A stretch of 64,000 nucleotides of DNA from Lachnospiraceae bacterium (GTDB lineage Bacteria > Bacillota > Clostridia > Lachnospirales > Lachnospiraceae), in contig JAILGS010000097.1 of assembly GCA_024696615.1 (NCBI GenBank), positions 1-64,000 on the forward strand. The letters run 5' to 3'. The notes under the pieces are model-generated. The model saw nothing but the letters and a program-made list of their open reading frames with translations. It made no database searches and was not told the origin of the DNA. This document shows positions 26,326 to 35,560 of this stretch, piece by piece (position 1 is the stretch's first letter; every line of letters starts with the position of its first letter). The position numbers and the translations under genes are program-made.

Positions 26326-27798
26326 TTACGCGGTAAAATTCACCTGATTTCCATTCCGTGACATCATATCCAGGGTGATCTCTTCTTCTTCCGAAAGAGG
26401 CTCCCCTTCTAAGAGACCATCCAGGCGAAGATTTCGACGATTGGAGCGACCATTGCCCCCACGCTGTTCCTCCTCTTCAAAGCCCTGGCCAGCCTGAGCA
26501 TTGGTATTCAGTGCCTGATTCTCCACAGTAACTTCCACTGCAGAAATCTTTAATCCCTGCTGATTTAAGTTCTCTCGAAGAACCACCATCTGACTTTCAA
26601 TGGCTGCCTTCACAGCTTCATTCTGAGCGATAAAGGATGCGGTAACCACGCCTTCCTTCACGGAAATGTTCATATTAATCTTACCAAGATGTTCCGGATT
26701 TAAAACCATTTCCATGGAAGAAGCATCTCCGGTAAGACGGATTTTAGCCTGTTCAACAATCTGTTCCACGATCTGTGCCGGAGTAACTTCCGCAATTTCC
26801 TGAATTCCTGCGGAATTCTTGACTGCTTCCGTCATCTGAGCAAGAAATGGATTCGCCATGGTATTTGGATCCATCATGGAGTTGGAATCCATATTCTGCA
26901 TCGGTGTCTCAGAAACACTCTCCACCACCAGATGAGGAGTCTCTAAGGTACCTGCCGTGGTCTGGGAAGAATTCTGTGTGGTTGTGGTATTTGGCATATT
27001 GAAGTCCTTGGAGGAAAGTAAATTCTTATCCTGCTCCAATACCATATTCACATGCTCCTTCATCTCTGGAGCCACCTCAACTACGGGTTCTTCCATAAAG
27101 TCCACCGTATCGATGACCTGTGCAAAATCAGACCAGGAAAGTTCATCCTGTAAGTTTTCCAGCATATCGGAAATTGTTTCTAAGGCATTCGATAAATCCT
27201 CAGAAACCAACAGATCCACGGAACTTTCCACTCCGGTAATCTCTACTACAAAATCCTGTAAATTCGTATCATCTAACAAATCCGATAAGGTCATTCCAAG
27301 AGCATCTAAAGCTGCCTGAATTTCCTCCGGTGTTACATCAAGTTCCTGACAGATGGTCTCCTTGATCTTAGCTACCGCATCCTTGGCTTCTTTGGTATTA
27401 GCCTTGTCTTCCACGGTCTTAATCTCCTTCTGGTCCACAGCCTGATCCTTCTTCACATCACTGCTTTCCTTATCCTTCTGTATGGAACTGTCTTTTTTCG
27501 TTGTATCTTTTATTTCTCCCTTGTTAACCGAATTTTTCGCCTCCACCATGGAATAATCAATCTGATTCATCTTGGCATAGGAAGGTGACTGTTTGGCAAC
27601 CAAAGAAGAAACTTCACTACTTGCTGTCTTGTCCGCCAATGTATTACCCAGGTCAAAGGAGCCAGTAGCAATGGTGTCAGACATGGTCTGAGCCATCATA
27701 TTAGCAAATTCATTGTCCGTTTCCCTGGAGGATACATTGTTACCCTGGTTGGTTGGACGAACAGCGGTAATATTACCACTAATTCCTGAACTAACCAT
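26326..27798 (-). CDS. fliK: Flagellar hook-length control protein FliK
   Basis: 490 residues. The N-terminal 330 residues are low in aromatic residues, rich in Asp, Glu, Lys, Ser and Met, as expected of a secreted ruler. The C-terminal Flg_hook domain (about 345-440) has LNPEHLGKINMNISVKEG and EAVKAAIESQMVVLRENL. A charged, Arg-rich tail follows. It measures hook length and triggers the FlhB switch. Position between motE and flgD is standard. Confidence 0.92.
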   Translation of the reverse strand: MVSSGISGNITAVRPTNQGNNVSSRETDNEFANMMAQTMSDTIATGSFDLGNTLADKTASSEVSSLVAKQSPSYAKMNQIDYSMVEAKNSVNKGEIKDTTKKDSSIQKDKESSDVKKDQAVDQKEIKTVEDKANTKEAKDAVAKIKETICQELDVTPEEIQAALDALGMTLSDLLDDTNLQDFVVEITGVESSVDLLVSEDLSNALETISDMLENLQDELSWSDFAQVIDTVDFMEEPVVEVAPEMKEHVNMVLEQDKNLLSSKDFNMPNTTTTQNSSQTTAGTLETPHLVVESVSETPMQNMDSNSMMDPNTMANPFLAQMTEAVKNSAGIQEIAEVTPAQIVEQIVEQAKIRLTGDASSMEMVLNPEHLGKINMNISVKEGVVTASFIAQNEAVKAAIESQMVVLRENLNQQGLKISAVEVTVENQALNTNAQAGQGFEEEEQRGGNGRSNRRNLRLDGLLEGEPLSEEEEITLDMMSRNGNQVNFTA

Positions 27799-27816
27799 CG
27801 TATTCTCCTTTCAATC

Positions 27817-28566
27817 CTATTCTGGATACATTACATGTGTAAGCTTTGCAGCAAACACAGGATCCATCTCTGCTAAAATAGCAGCGCGGCGTGCAGCGGA
27901 CATATTCATAAGAATCTGTGTAACCAGATCAAGATCGCCAGTCATCTCAGAAAGGATGGCAGCAGCAGCATCTGCTTCCATTTTCTCATAGGTGGATGCC
28001 CATTCTTTCACTTTCTCAGAATATGCTAAGCGTTCCAGTACCCTGATATACAATTCTTCTGCATTCTCAGGATAAATCTGTTCATACCATTTCTTATATT
28101 CTATTATATCGGGTGCATTCTCTGTAAAAACAACCTCTGTATCAAACTTTTTTTTCAATTCTTCAAAAGCAAGCTGTTGTTCCTCGAATACACGGAGTCT
28201 TGCGATTTCATTACGAAGGTCTGCAATGGCTTCCGCATCTACGGAAAGCTGATCATCCTTCACGGCCACTTCCTCTTCCAATTCCTTAATTCTGGTAATG
28301 GCCTCATACAAAGTCTTATAATTATATTCCCCGGAACTAGTAATATAAGTATCCTCATCCGTAGCAGGAAGAATACGATTCAGTCCTGGAATATCCTGAA
28401 TTAACGGACGCATAACATTATTACCAAATCCGCCCACATCCAGTTTGATTAACAGTGCGAAAACTAAAAGCCAGATTAAAATAATGATAATGGCAATCAG
28501 GATTCCCATGAATCCTCCGCCCTTGCTGTCGTCATCTTGCTTGTTGGCATTTGCTGGCATGTTCAC
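27817..28566 (-). CDS. MotE family flagellar protein (MgtE N-terminal-like domain)
   Basis: 249 residues. One membrane segment (about 21-43), then a coiled coil (about 90-140, KELEEEVAVKDDQL), and a C-terminal MgtE-N/FliG-like helical domain (about 180-249, MEADAAAAILSEMTG and MSAARRAAILAEMDP). Proteins of this form are encoded between fliJ and fliK and are annotated MotE. A homologue in alphaproteobacteria chaperones MotC, but the role in Firmicutes is not settled. The first codon may be GTG or the ATG two codons later. Confidence 0.85.
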   Translation of the reverse strand: MNMPANANKQDDDSKGGGFMGILIAIIIILIWLLVFALLIKLDVGGFGNNVMRPLIQDIPGLNRILPATDEDTYITSSGEYNYKTLYEAITRIKELEEEVAVKDDQLSVDAEAIADLRNEIARLRVFEEQQLAFEELKKKFDTEVVFTENAPDIIEYKKWYEQIYPENAEELYIRVLERLAYSEKVKEWASTYEKMEADAAAAILSEMTGDLDLVTQILMNMSAARRAAILAEMDPVFAAKLTHVMYPE

Positions 28567-28604
28567 ACCATCCTTTCCTTAAAATTTTCTTCGAAAGTCC
28601 TGAA

Positions 28605-29057
28605 TTATTCCTCTTCCGAACGGTTGTTATAGGTAAAGCTGACCAATTGGTCAATCTCTTTTTTCTCTTCCTCATTGATTTCCTGAAGGAATTCTTCAAA
28701 AGCATTCTCTTTTAATTTCTCATGAATCTTTCGTTCCTTCATGGCTTCATTCAATTGATACCTGGCAATCTCAAGATTTTTTCTAGCCATCTCTAGTTCC
28801 CTTTTCTGATCAGCAATTTCCCCCTTCTTGTATTCCACACAATCCTTGGAAAATTGTAATTCGAAAAGATCTAAGGGACCGAGGGATTTCTTTCGATACT
28901 CCTCCTCTAACTGAGCCTTTTCTTCGTATAATCGTTCTAATTTTTCTTCTTCCTCATTCACTCTTGCAGAAGCCATGGAAAAGCTGGACTTGGCCTGATC
29001 TTCCAATTTCATCTTCACATCTAGAATATTTTGTAAACGATAGACGAATTTAGCCAT
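28605..29057 (-). CDS. fliJ: Flagellar export chaperone FliJ
   Basis: 150 residues, almost fully alpha-helical coiled coil with many Glu, Lys and Arg. The N-terminus FVYRLQNILDVKMKLEDQAK is typical. FliJ links the FliI ATPase to FlhA. It follows fliI by 12 bp. Confidence 0.92.
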   Translation of the reverse strand: MAKFVYRLQNILDVKMKLEDQAKSSFSMASARVNEEEEKLERLYEEKAQLEEEYRKKSLGPLDLFELQFSKDCVEYKKGEIADQKRELEMARKNLEIARYQLNEAMKERKIHEKLKENAFEEFLQEINEEEKKEIDQLVSFTYNNRSEEE

Positions 29058-29069
29058 TCATTATCCCTT

Positions 29070-30386
29070 TCATGACTCTTCAAAAATCCCCTGAAGCAGG
29101 GATAATTCCTGATCAAAGGTAAATTTCTCATCCGTTGCCTGCATCAAATATTCATTCACTGCATCAATGGTTGCAATGGCATAATCAATATTCTTATTGG
29201 AACCCGGCTTGTATGCGCCGATATTAATTAAATCCTCGGCTTCATTGTAGGTTGCCATCACACTCTTTAACTTTCCAGCTAATTGCTTATGCTCCTTGGT
29301 GGCAATCTGACTCATACAACGGGAAATACTCTGCATCACATCAATGGCAGGATAGTGATTCTTCTGAGCCAGTTTTCGATTTAACATAATATGACCATCC
29401 AAGATACTTCTTGCAGTATCCGTAATTGGTTCATTAAAATCATCACCGTCCACAAGAACCGTGTATAATCCAGTAATGGAACCATTTTCCGCCATACCGG
29501 CGCGCTCCAATAATTTTGGCATTTCACTATATACACTTGGTGGATATCCTCGAGTAACCGGTGGTTCTCCAGAGGCTAGACCGATTTCACGCTGTGCCAT
29601 GGAAAAACGAGTAAGGGAATCCATCATAAGAAGGACATCCTTTCCCTGATCTCGAAAATACTCCGCAATACTAGTAGCCGTCTTCGCCGCTTTATTACGA
29701 ATTAAGGCAGGCTTATCCGAAGTAGCTACCACCACCACGCTTCTTTTCATACCTTCCGGTCCTAAGTCCCGTTCAATAAATTCCCGGACCTCACGACCAC
29801 GCTCGCCAATTAAGGCAATCACATTAATATCCGCCTGGGTATTTCTTGCAAACATACCCATCAAGGTACTCTTTCCCACACCGGAACCGGCAAAGATTCC
29901 AATACGCTGTCCCTTACCCACGGTTAAAAGGCCATCCACAGCCTTCACTCCCAAGGGAAGAACCTCATTAATAATCACACGGCTCATAGGATCCGGTGGA
30001 GCCGCTTCCACGGAATATTTTAGCGGAAGATCCAGTCGTGTTCCATCATAGGGCTGGCCCAAACCGTCCAAGGTCTGTCCAAGGAGTTCCTCTCCCACAT
30101 TCACCTGGAGGGGTGCATTCGTATTTTCCACAATGCATCCTGGTCCAATGCCATCCACCGTATCAAAGGGCATTAAAAGAACCGCCTTATCACGGAAGCC
30201 CACAACCTCAGCATACAAAGGCGGCATCTTCTGGTCCTTCGAATGAATCATACACAAATCATTCAAATTCGCTTCCGGACCATTGGATTCAATGGTAAGT
30301 CCAACGATTTTCGTGACTTTTCCCATCTTCTTATAATAGGTCTGATTGGTAAGGTTCCAATATTTTTCACGATCAATTGTAGCCAT
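29070..30386 (-). CDS. fliI: Flagellum-specific ATPase FliI
   Basis: 438 residues from the ATG at 30386 (AGGTGGGG upstream); a GTG three codons earlier is less likely. Walker A is GSGVGKST (about 170), with ALIGERGREVREFIE, Walker B LLMMDSLTRFSMAQREIGLA (core LLMMDSLTR) and the beta-family signature GEPPVTRGYPPSVYSEMP (core PPVTRGYPPSVY). It powers unfolding and delivery of export substrates. Part of fliF-G-H-I-J. Confidence 0.97.
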   Translation of the reverse strand: MATIDREKYWNLTNQTYYKKMGKVTKIVGLTIESNGPEANLNDLCMIHSKDQKMPPLYAEVVGFRDKAVLLMPFDTVDGIGPGCIVENTNAPLQVNVGEELLGQTLDGLGQPYDGTRLDLPLKYSVEAAPPDPMSRVIINEVLPLGVKAVDGLLTVGKGQRIGIFAGSGVGKSTLMGMFARNTQADINVIALIGERGREVREFIERDLGPEGMKRSVVVVATSDKPALIRNKAAKTATSIAEYFRDQGKDVLLMMDSLTRFSMAQREIGLASGEPPVTRGYPPSVYSEMPKLLERAGMAENGSITGLYTVLVDGDDFNEPITDTARSILDGHIMLNRKLAQKNHYPAIDVMQSISRCMSQIATKEHKQLAGKLKSVMATYNEAEDLINIGAYKPGSNKNIDYAIATIDAVNEYLMQATDEKFTFDQELSLLQGIFEES

Positions 30387-30415
30387 CTTCCCCACCTAAT
30401 CCATTACGTAATCCC

Positions 30416-31381
30416 TTACGAAATACAACTTAATAATTTAATCTGACGGCACAGTTCTTCCAACTGAATATCCAAACTGCAGTCAAACACTCCCGCATCC
30501 GTTTCAATCACACATTGCATGGAAGTAAGATTAGGATCTTCCAATACACTGATATTCACATCTTTATTAGCGGAAAGATATAATTTTCCCTGATTTTCAA
30601 TCACAAAGGAATAGTCGTCCTTCGAAACCCGAAGTAAGATTTCCCCCGTGGATTCAATATGGTTTAACACTTGATTCGCAAGAGCAATCACAACTCCCTT
30701 ATCCTGTTCGGAAATCGCACAGGTAACCTGGGAGAATACATCACAGAGGGTTTCTGCCATATCCTTTTCCATAGAGTTGAATTTCGTTTCAAACTCTTCG
30801 TTCAAATGTTGTAACTGATCGTTAGCGCGATCAATCAATTCCTGATATTCGCCACTGGCCTTTTCCGATCCCTGCGTATAACCAGAATCATAACCTTCCT
30901 GGTAGCCCTCTTCCCGAGCTTTATTTCGAATCTCTTCCGCTTCTTTCATTGCTTCATCTAAGATTGTCTGAGCCTTCTCCTTGGCATCGGACATTAAATT
31001 CGAAGCTAAATCCCTCACGGCATCCGGATCCGCTCCTCTAGGAGCAACCTGAATCACATTCCCGGAAAGTCCAGAATGAAATCCATCCTCATCCATACCA
31101 GAAAAAAGATCCGCACCTTCTGTGTCCTCATTTCCTTCCCCGGTCACATTGGTAGAAAGGGCATCCAAAGGAGATCCAAGAACCACCGGATTTCCTTCTT
31201 CATCCAATAAATCTCCTACCACGGATGCATCCAGTCCAGAAATAAATCCATCCGCAGATACTTCCGATTCTTCCATCTGAGTACGTACGGAATCAATACG
31301 CTGGGAAATGATCTCATTAAAATCCAGTACTCGATCCTGTTCATCCTGCTTGGTATAAAATCCCTTGAGTAAACTAGCCAA
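30416..31381 (-). CDS. fliH: Flagellar assembly protein FliH
   Basis: 321 residues with a TTG start (GGAGGTGA eight bases upstream, inside fliG, overlap 8 bases). The N-terminal half is acidic and poorly conserved; the centre is coiled coil with glycine repeats (GYQEGYDSGYTQG, the FliH GxxxG region near 165-180); the C-terminal part has the V-ATPase E-like fold (VIALANQVLNHIE). FliH binds and regulates FliI. Confidence 0.93.
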   Translation of the reverse strand: MASLLKGFYTKQDEQDRVLDFNEIISQRIDSVRTQMEESEVSADGFISGLDASVVGDLLDEEGNPVVLGSPLDALSTNVTGEGNEDTEGADLFSGMDEDGFHSGLSGNVIQVAPRGADPDAVRDLASNLMSDAKEKAQTILDEAMKEAEEIRNKAREEGYQEGYDSGYTQGSEKASGEYQELIDRANDQLQHLNEEFETKFNSMEKDMAETLCDVFSQVTCAISEQDKGVVIALANQVLNHIESTGEILLRVSKDDYSFVIENQGKLYLSANKDVNISVLEDPNLTSMQCVIETDAGVFDCSLDIQLEELCRQIKLLSCIS

Positions 31382-32387
31382 TTAACTCGTCACCTCCACC
31401 ACGGGAAATAACAATTTCAGCAGAATCCTCTAACTTACGAATGATATTAACAATCTTCTGCTGTGCTTCTTCCACATCCTTCATACGAACAGGTCCCATG
31501 AAGTCCATATCTTCCTTAATCATAACAGCCAGACGACTGGATAAGTTATGGAAGATTGCATTCTGAACCTCTTCATTAGCGCCCTTAAGCGCAAGCGCAA
31601 GATCGGAATTGTCCACGTCTCGAAGCACACGCTGAATCGCACGGTCGTCCAAAGTAAGAATATCCTCGAAGACGAACATCTTCTTGCGGATCTCTTCTGC
31701 AAGCTCTGGATCTTCCACCTCCAAAGTCTCCATGATATGCTTTTCTGTACCACGGTCTACAGAGTTTAAGATTGCTACAATGGCATCCACACCACCAACG
31801 ATGGTGTAATCCTGATTTACTAAGGATGCTAACTTTCGTTCCAATACCTTCTCCACCTGTTTAATCACTTCAGGAGAAGTACGGTCCATCTGTGCAATAC
31901 GACGTGCAACATCCGCCTGCTTCTCCGGTGCTAAGGAGCCCACCACAGTGGATGCCATGGATGGTGGCAAATATGCCAAAATCAAGGCAATGGTCTGTGG
32001 ATGTTCATCCTGAATAAAGTTCAATAACTGACTTGGATCCGTCTTTCGAATAAATTCGAATGGACGAACCTGTAAGGAAGCGGTAAGCTTTCCGATCACC
32101 TGCTTCGCCTTATCCTCACCCAATGCCTTCTCCAGCAATTCTTTCGCATAGTTGATACCACCTTCTGCGATATACTGCTGTGCCAGACAGACTTCATAGA
32201 ATTCGTTCAACACGTCTTCTTTGGTACTAGGAGATACCGATGAAGTATTCGCAATTTCCAAAGTCAGGGCTTCAATTTCTTCTTCTTTTAAATGTTTAAA
32301 TACAGCGGCGGACTTTTCTGGTCCAAGGGCAATCAATAAAATCGCTGCCTTCTGTATTCCTGTATATTCTTCCTCTTCTACTGCCAT
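31374..32387 (-). CDS. fliG: Flagellar motor switch protein FliG
   Basis: 337 residues, three armadillo-like domains. The middle EHPQTIALILAYL motif is near 128-140, and the C-terminal torque helix has the charged residues in KMFVFEDILTLDDRAIQRVLRDVD (core FEDILTLDDRAIQRVLR). It links the MS ring to FliM/FliY and contacts the stator. The ribosome site AGGAGT is present. A 109-bp gap carrying a tandem repeat separates it from fliF. Confidence 0.97.
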   Translation of the reverse strand: MAVEEEEYTGIQKAAILLIALGPEKSAAVFKHLKEEEIEALTLEIANTSSVSPSTKEDVLNEFYEVCLAQQYIAEGGINYAKELLEKALGEDKAKQVIGKLTASLQVRPFEFIRKTDPSQLLNFIQDEHPQTIALILAYLPPSMASTVVGSLAPEKQADVARRIAQMDRTSPEVIKQVEKVLERKLASLVNQDYTIVGGVDAIVAILNSVDRGTEKHIMETLEVEDPELAEEIRKKMFVFEDILTLDDRAIQRVLRDVDNSDLALALKGANEEVQNAIFHNLSSRLAVMIKEDMDFMGPVRMKDVEEAQQKIVNIIRKLEDSAEIVISRGGGDELIG

Positions 32388-32436
32388 AACTCACTCCTGC
32401 GATCCCCAAGTTCTATCTTATCAATCCATATTCATA

Positions 32437-32517
32437 TAAGAATTCATTCCAACCATCATGCAGAAAGAATTCATCCCAACCATCATCCAGTAAGAATTAA
32501 TCCCAACCATCATCCAG
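32437..32517 (-). repeat. Three-copy 27-bp tandem repeat derived from the 3' end of fliF
   Basis: Three head-to-tail 27-bp units: 32491-32517 (contains the last seven codons and stop of fliF), 32464-32490 and 32437-32463. Unit 2 differs from unit 1 at two positions; unit 3 differs at a few more. Because 27 is a multiple of three, all units share the fliF frame. In unit 1 the codon after GWD is TAA; in units 2 and 3 the matching codon is GAA. Read in frame, the repeats would give LDDGWDEFF, LHDGWNEFL and then stop. Confidence 0.9.
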
Positions 32518-34107
32518 CCAGTTACGAAGCAATAATGCAACAGCTTCCGGATTCTCGTCCACGAACTTCTCGATGGCCTTTCGAACTTCGGACTTCTCCT
32601 GAAGATCGATATCCTCCACGCTCTGTGTCTCTTTGGTTGTAGCAAGCATCTGTTCCACGGACAATTCTGGTTCTGTCTCCTCCACTGCAATAGGCTTCGC
32701 ACTACGAAGAATTACATATGCTAACAATCCAAGAATGGCAATTGCAAGAATAATCTGCAGATACCATGTAATGGACCGGGCACTGGACTCATGATCATAG
32801 AACATATGCTGTTCATAAGCCACGATACTAATATTATTCAAAGGAATACCAGTACCATTGGAAATATTATTTAACCATTCCTGGTCAAATGGAATCTGCA
32901 CTGGATCTGCATTCTGTGCCTTAAATTCCTCCCAGGTTAAATCCTCTAAATATCCAAGTGCTTCCGCATCATCTTCGTTGTAAATTACCACCTTGGTAAA
33001 TACAGCGGATAAGGTGGAAGAATCCTGAATAATTGCTCCCGGAGATGTAGTCTCCGTAGTAACTAATTCATTGGATACATACCAATAATGGTTCAAATTG
33101 TAGGAAGAAGTATTGCTACTACTATCCTGAATTTCATAATCCGTATCCTCATTATTACTTTCCGTACCAGGAGTACCACCAACAACAGTACCACCACTGG
33201 ACTTCTCTTCATAGGATTCGGTCAGGAAACCATTCTCTTCTGCACCATCAGGAAGGGTGTATTCATGAGCAACCTTTTGCATCTCGCTCCAGTTGATATC
33301 ATAATGCACAATAACCTTCACATCATTATAAAGACCTGTGGATAAAACGGTATTACGAATGGCATTGGCCGTTGTATTCTGCATGGTCTCCGCATATTTT
33401 AACTGCTTATTCAAAGAACTTACAGAACCGGATACGGAAGAAGTACTTCCCGTATACAAGCTCTCTCCCGTGGTGGACATAATGGTAATGTCTTTTAGGG
33501 CAAGATTTGGAACTGCATCCTTTAATAAATAAGCAATATTCTCTGCTTCTGCTTCATCCATTTCTCCGGAAGTACGAAGAATAACACCCACGGAAGAACC
33601 GCTGGTAGAAGCAAATAATGAATTGGTGGACTGCTGAAGATTTAAAGTAACCTGTGCACTCTCCACCTTATCAAGATTTTCTAAATCATCTTCTAACTGA
33701 TATTTCAGATAATTCTGATACATCTTCTGACGATCACTCTCCGTCGTGGAGAAACTGGAATTCATCGCATCTTCAAAGCTATATCCATCCACCGTGATCT
33801 CACTGGAAGCAAGTAACATCTTGGCTGCTGTAATATCCTGTTGTCTTACGGATACTGTAAGAGAAGTATCATTGGTCGTATAAGGATACCCATTGTCCGC
33901 AAGTAAAGTTGTTACCTGACTCATCTCATTATAATTGGCACAGGTCTTTAACACATTGTACTGTGGACGCGACAAAATCACCGCCAAGATGATCAATGCA
34001 ATGATCGTCGTTGCCAGTGAACTAATCACAATCGTCTTCTGTCTTCTATTATATCGATTCCAAAATTCTAAGAATCGATTCCAAACCACTCTTACTCTTT
34101 CAGGCAT
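32497..34107 (-). CDS. fliF: Flagellar MS-ring protein FliF
   Basis: 536 residues. First membrane segment about 24-46 (IVISSLATTIIALIILAVIL; core TIIALIILAVIL). Ring-building motifs follow, including the YxxYLKYQLEDDLE region and a Ser/Gly/Asn-rich loop near 300-340. The second membrane segment is about 450-470. The cytoplasmic tail ends in the FliG-binding part ENPEAVALLLRNWLDDGWD. It is the assembly base of the flagellum. The stop lies inside the first unit of a tandem repeat. Confidence 0.96.
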   Translation of the reverse strand: MPERVRVVWNRFLEFWNRYNRRQKTIVISSLATTIIALIILAVILSRPQYNVLKTCANYNEMSQVTTLLADNGYPYTTNDTSLTVSVRQQDITAAKMLLASSEITVDGYSFEDAMNSSFSTTESDRQKMYQNYLKYQLEDDLENLDKVESAQVTLNLQQSTNSLFASTSGSSVGVILRTSGEMDEAEAENIAYLLKDAVPNLALKDITIMSTTGESLYTGSTSSVSGSVSSLNKQLKYAETMQNTTANAIRNTVLSTGLYNDVKVIVHYDINWSEMQKVAHEYTLPDGAEENGFLTESYEEKSSGGTVVGGTPGTESNNEDTDYEIQDSSSNTSSYNLNHYWYVSNELVTTETTSPGAIIQDSSTLSAVFTKVVIYNEDDAEALGYLEDLTWEEFKAQNADPVQIPFDQEWLNNISNGTGIPLNNISIVAYEQHMFYDHESSARSITWYLQIILAIAILGLLAYVILRSAKPIAVEETEPELSVEQMLATTKETQSVEDIDLQEKSEVRKAIEKFVDENPEAVALLLRNWLDDGWD

Positions 34108-34127
34108 GACACCTTATCTCCTAGCCA

Positions 34128-34472
34128 CTAAATCTGAATATTCATAATCTCCTTATAGGCATCCACAATACGATCACGAATTGCTACCGTATACTGCAAA
34201 GCCACATTGGCCTTCTGCTGAATTACTGCAAGTTCATGGGTACTGGAAATATTTCCCAAAGCAAAATCTATTTCTGCCTGCTGAGCCTGTGTAACATAAT
34301 TATTGGTACTAGAAATCAATCCCAATGCATTATTATAAATATCCGCAAAGGTATCGGTCACTTCATTACTAAGCTTGGCATTCTGTGTTGGGGTCTTCCC
34401 CGTAGTCAATACTTCCGTAATATAATCACTTCTCACGGTACGAAGTGCCGCTACACTACTAAAATCATCCAT
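34128..34472 (-). CDS. fliE: Flagellar hook-basal body protein FliE
   Basis: 114 residues. The C-terminal half is diagnostic: QAQQAEIDFALGNISSTHELAVIQQKANVALQYTVAIRDRIVDAYKEIMNIQI, recognised by FALGNISSTHELAVIQQKA (19 residues) and AYKEIMNIQI. It connects the MS ring to the rod. It follows flgC by 34 bp. Confidence 0.96.
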   Translation of the reverse strand: MDDFSSVAALRTVRSDYITEVLTTGKTPTQNAKLSNEVTDTFADIYNNALGLISSTNNYVTQAQQAEIDFALGNISSTHELAVIQQKANVALQYTVAIRDRIVDAYKEIMNIQI

Positions 34473-34506
34473 ATCCCATCCTCCTATGAGTATTCCATAC
34501 CGTCAA

Positions 34507-34959
34507 TTAACTCTGACCAACTTTCAATCCAGTGGTCAACATATTCTTCGTTGCGTTAAATGCGGTTACATTGGCCTCATAAGCACGGGTAGCATCAATG
34601 AGATCCGTCATCTCCGTTACCACGTCCACATTTGGATAGGTTACATATCCATTCTCATCTGCATCCGGATGGGATGGGTCATATACCATCTTCATCTCGG
34701 CATCCGTATCATTCACAATGGCCGTAATCTTCACACCATTTCCTGCCACACTCTGATTGGCAGCCTTTAATACGGACTGAAAAGCCTGTGCATGATTCAC
34801 GGTCTTTTCAGTAAAATATACATTCTTACGTACATAAGGAGTTCCATCCTGGGTACGTGTTGTATTAACATTGGCAATGTTCTGCGCAATAATATCAGAA
34901 CGTGTCTGCTGTGCCGTCATACCGGACGCAGCAATATTAAAACCGGTAAAAATTGACAT
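34507..34959 (-). CDS. flgC: Flagellar basal-body rod protein FlgC
   Basis: 150 residues. N-terminal rod helix with FNIAASGMTAQQTRSDIIAQN and IANVNTTRT; middle has DPSHPDADENGYVTYPNVD (19 residues, the FlgC signature); C-terminal helix has MTDLIDATRAYEANVTAFN. Proximal rod subunit. Confidence 0.97.
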   Translation of the reverse strand: MSIFTGFNIAASGMTAQQTRSDIIAQNIANVNTTRTQDGTPYVRKNVYFTEKTVNHAQAFQSVLKAANQSVAGNGVKITAIVNDTDAEMKMVYDPSHPDADENGYVTYPNVDVVTEMTDLIDATRAYEANVTAFNATKNMLTTGLKVGQS

Positions 34960-35032
34960 ATCATGTCCTCCTATCTTCTAATAGCCCTCATTGGCACATG
35001 ATGATGCCTTCCTAGCATCGTGGGAAGCGAAC

Positions 35033-35440
35033 TTAATTACCTAAAACAGAACGAATTCTTGAGAACTCCTGTGTCATACTATCCACCAGAGCCTGATATT
35101 GAATCTGATTGGCAGCAAGTTCTGTCTGCTCCGTAGCCATATCCACATTATTCCCATCCTGACGATAGGATAAGCCACTATGACAGATATAGGTCACTTC
35201 CTTGGCCTGGTTTAAATCAATATTAGCTACTTTCTGTTTTAAGGTTGCAGCAGAACCCATACCATCACTGGCATTCTCCAAGGCACGCTGTAAATTCTCC
35301 TCGAATAAGACATCTTTTCTCTTATAATTCGGAGTATCCACATTGGCAATATTATTGGAGATCACCTCATTACGATATACCTTCACATCCGCTGCCTTGT
35401 TAAGCACATTAATATAATCAAATGCGCCTGATCCAAACAT
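35033..35440 (-). CDS. flgB: Flagellar basal-body rod protein FlgB
   Basis: 135 residues. Motifs: VISNNIANVDTPNYKRKDV (19 residues) near 27-45 and, at the end, NQIQYQALVDSMTQEFSRIR. First gene of the flagellar array, after a 140-bp gap with a promoter and leader hairpin. The 73-bp gap to flgC has small alternative hairpins but no T-run. Confidence 0.96.
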   Translation of the reverse strand: MFGSGAFDYINVLNKAADVKVYRNEVISNNIANVDTPNYKRKDVLFEENLQRALENASDGMGSAATLKQKVANIDLNQAKEVTYICHSGLSYRQDGNNVDMATEQTELAANQIQYQALVDSMTQEFSRIRSVLGN

Positions 35441-35482
35441 ACCTCTTCACTCCTTTACGGTGCATCCATGCCGCATATTTTG

Positions 35483-35539
35483 AAAAAATGCCATTCTTAT
35501 CCCTATTACCATATGAACGGGCATAATCATAGCATTTTT
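35483..35539 (-). terminator. Terminator-like hairpin in the flgB leader (topA terminator or attenuator)
   Basis: Perfect outer 8-bp stem AAAAATGC with GCATTTTT (35532-35539 with 35484-35491), then UAU/AUG pairing, a tandem G-A/A-G mismatch, UUAU/AUAA and CCC/GGG, closing a 15-base loop. The 3' arm ends in a run of T. It lies after the flgB promoter (about 20 bp downstream), so it can end readthrough from topA and also attenuate transcripts of the flagellar operon. Confidence 0.6.
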
Positions 35540-35560
35540 ACATAAAATCCCTTATATTTA

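Noticed and set aside
32421..32702. 93-residue frame overlapping the fliF end and repeat
   Set aside because: Out of frame with fliF; open only because the 27-bp repeat has no stops in that frame.
35441..35560. c-di-GMP (GEMM) riboswitch in the flgB leader
   Set aside because: The conserved GEMM cores (GNRA tetraloop/receptor parts) are absent; only a plain hairpin is seen.
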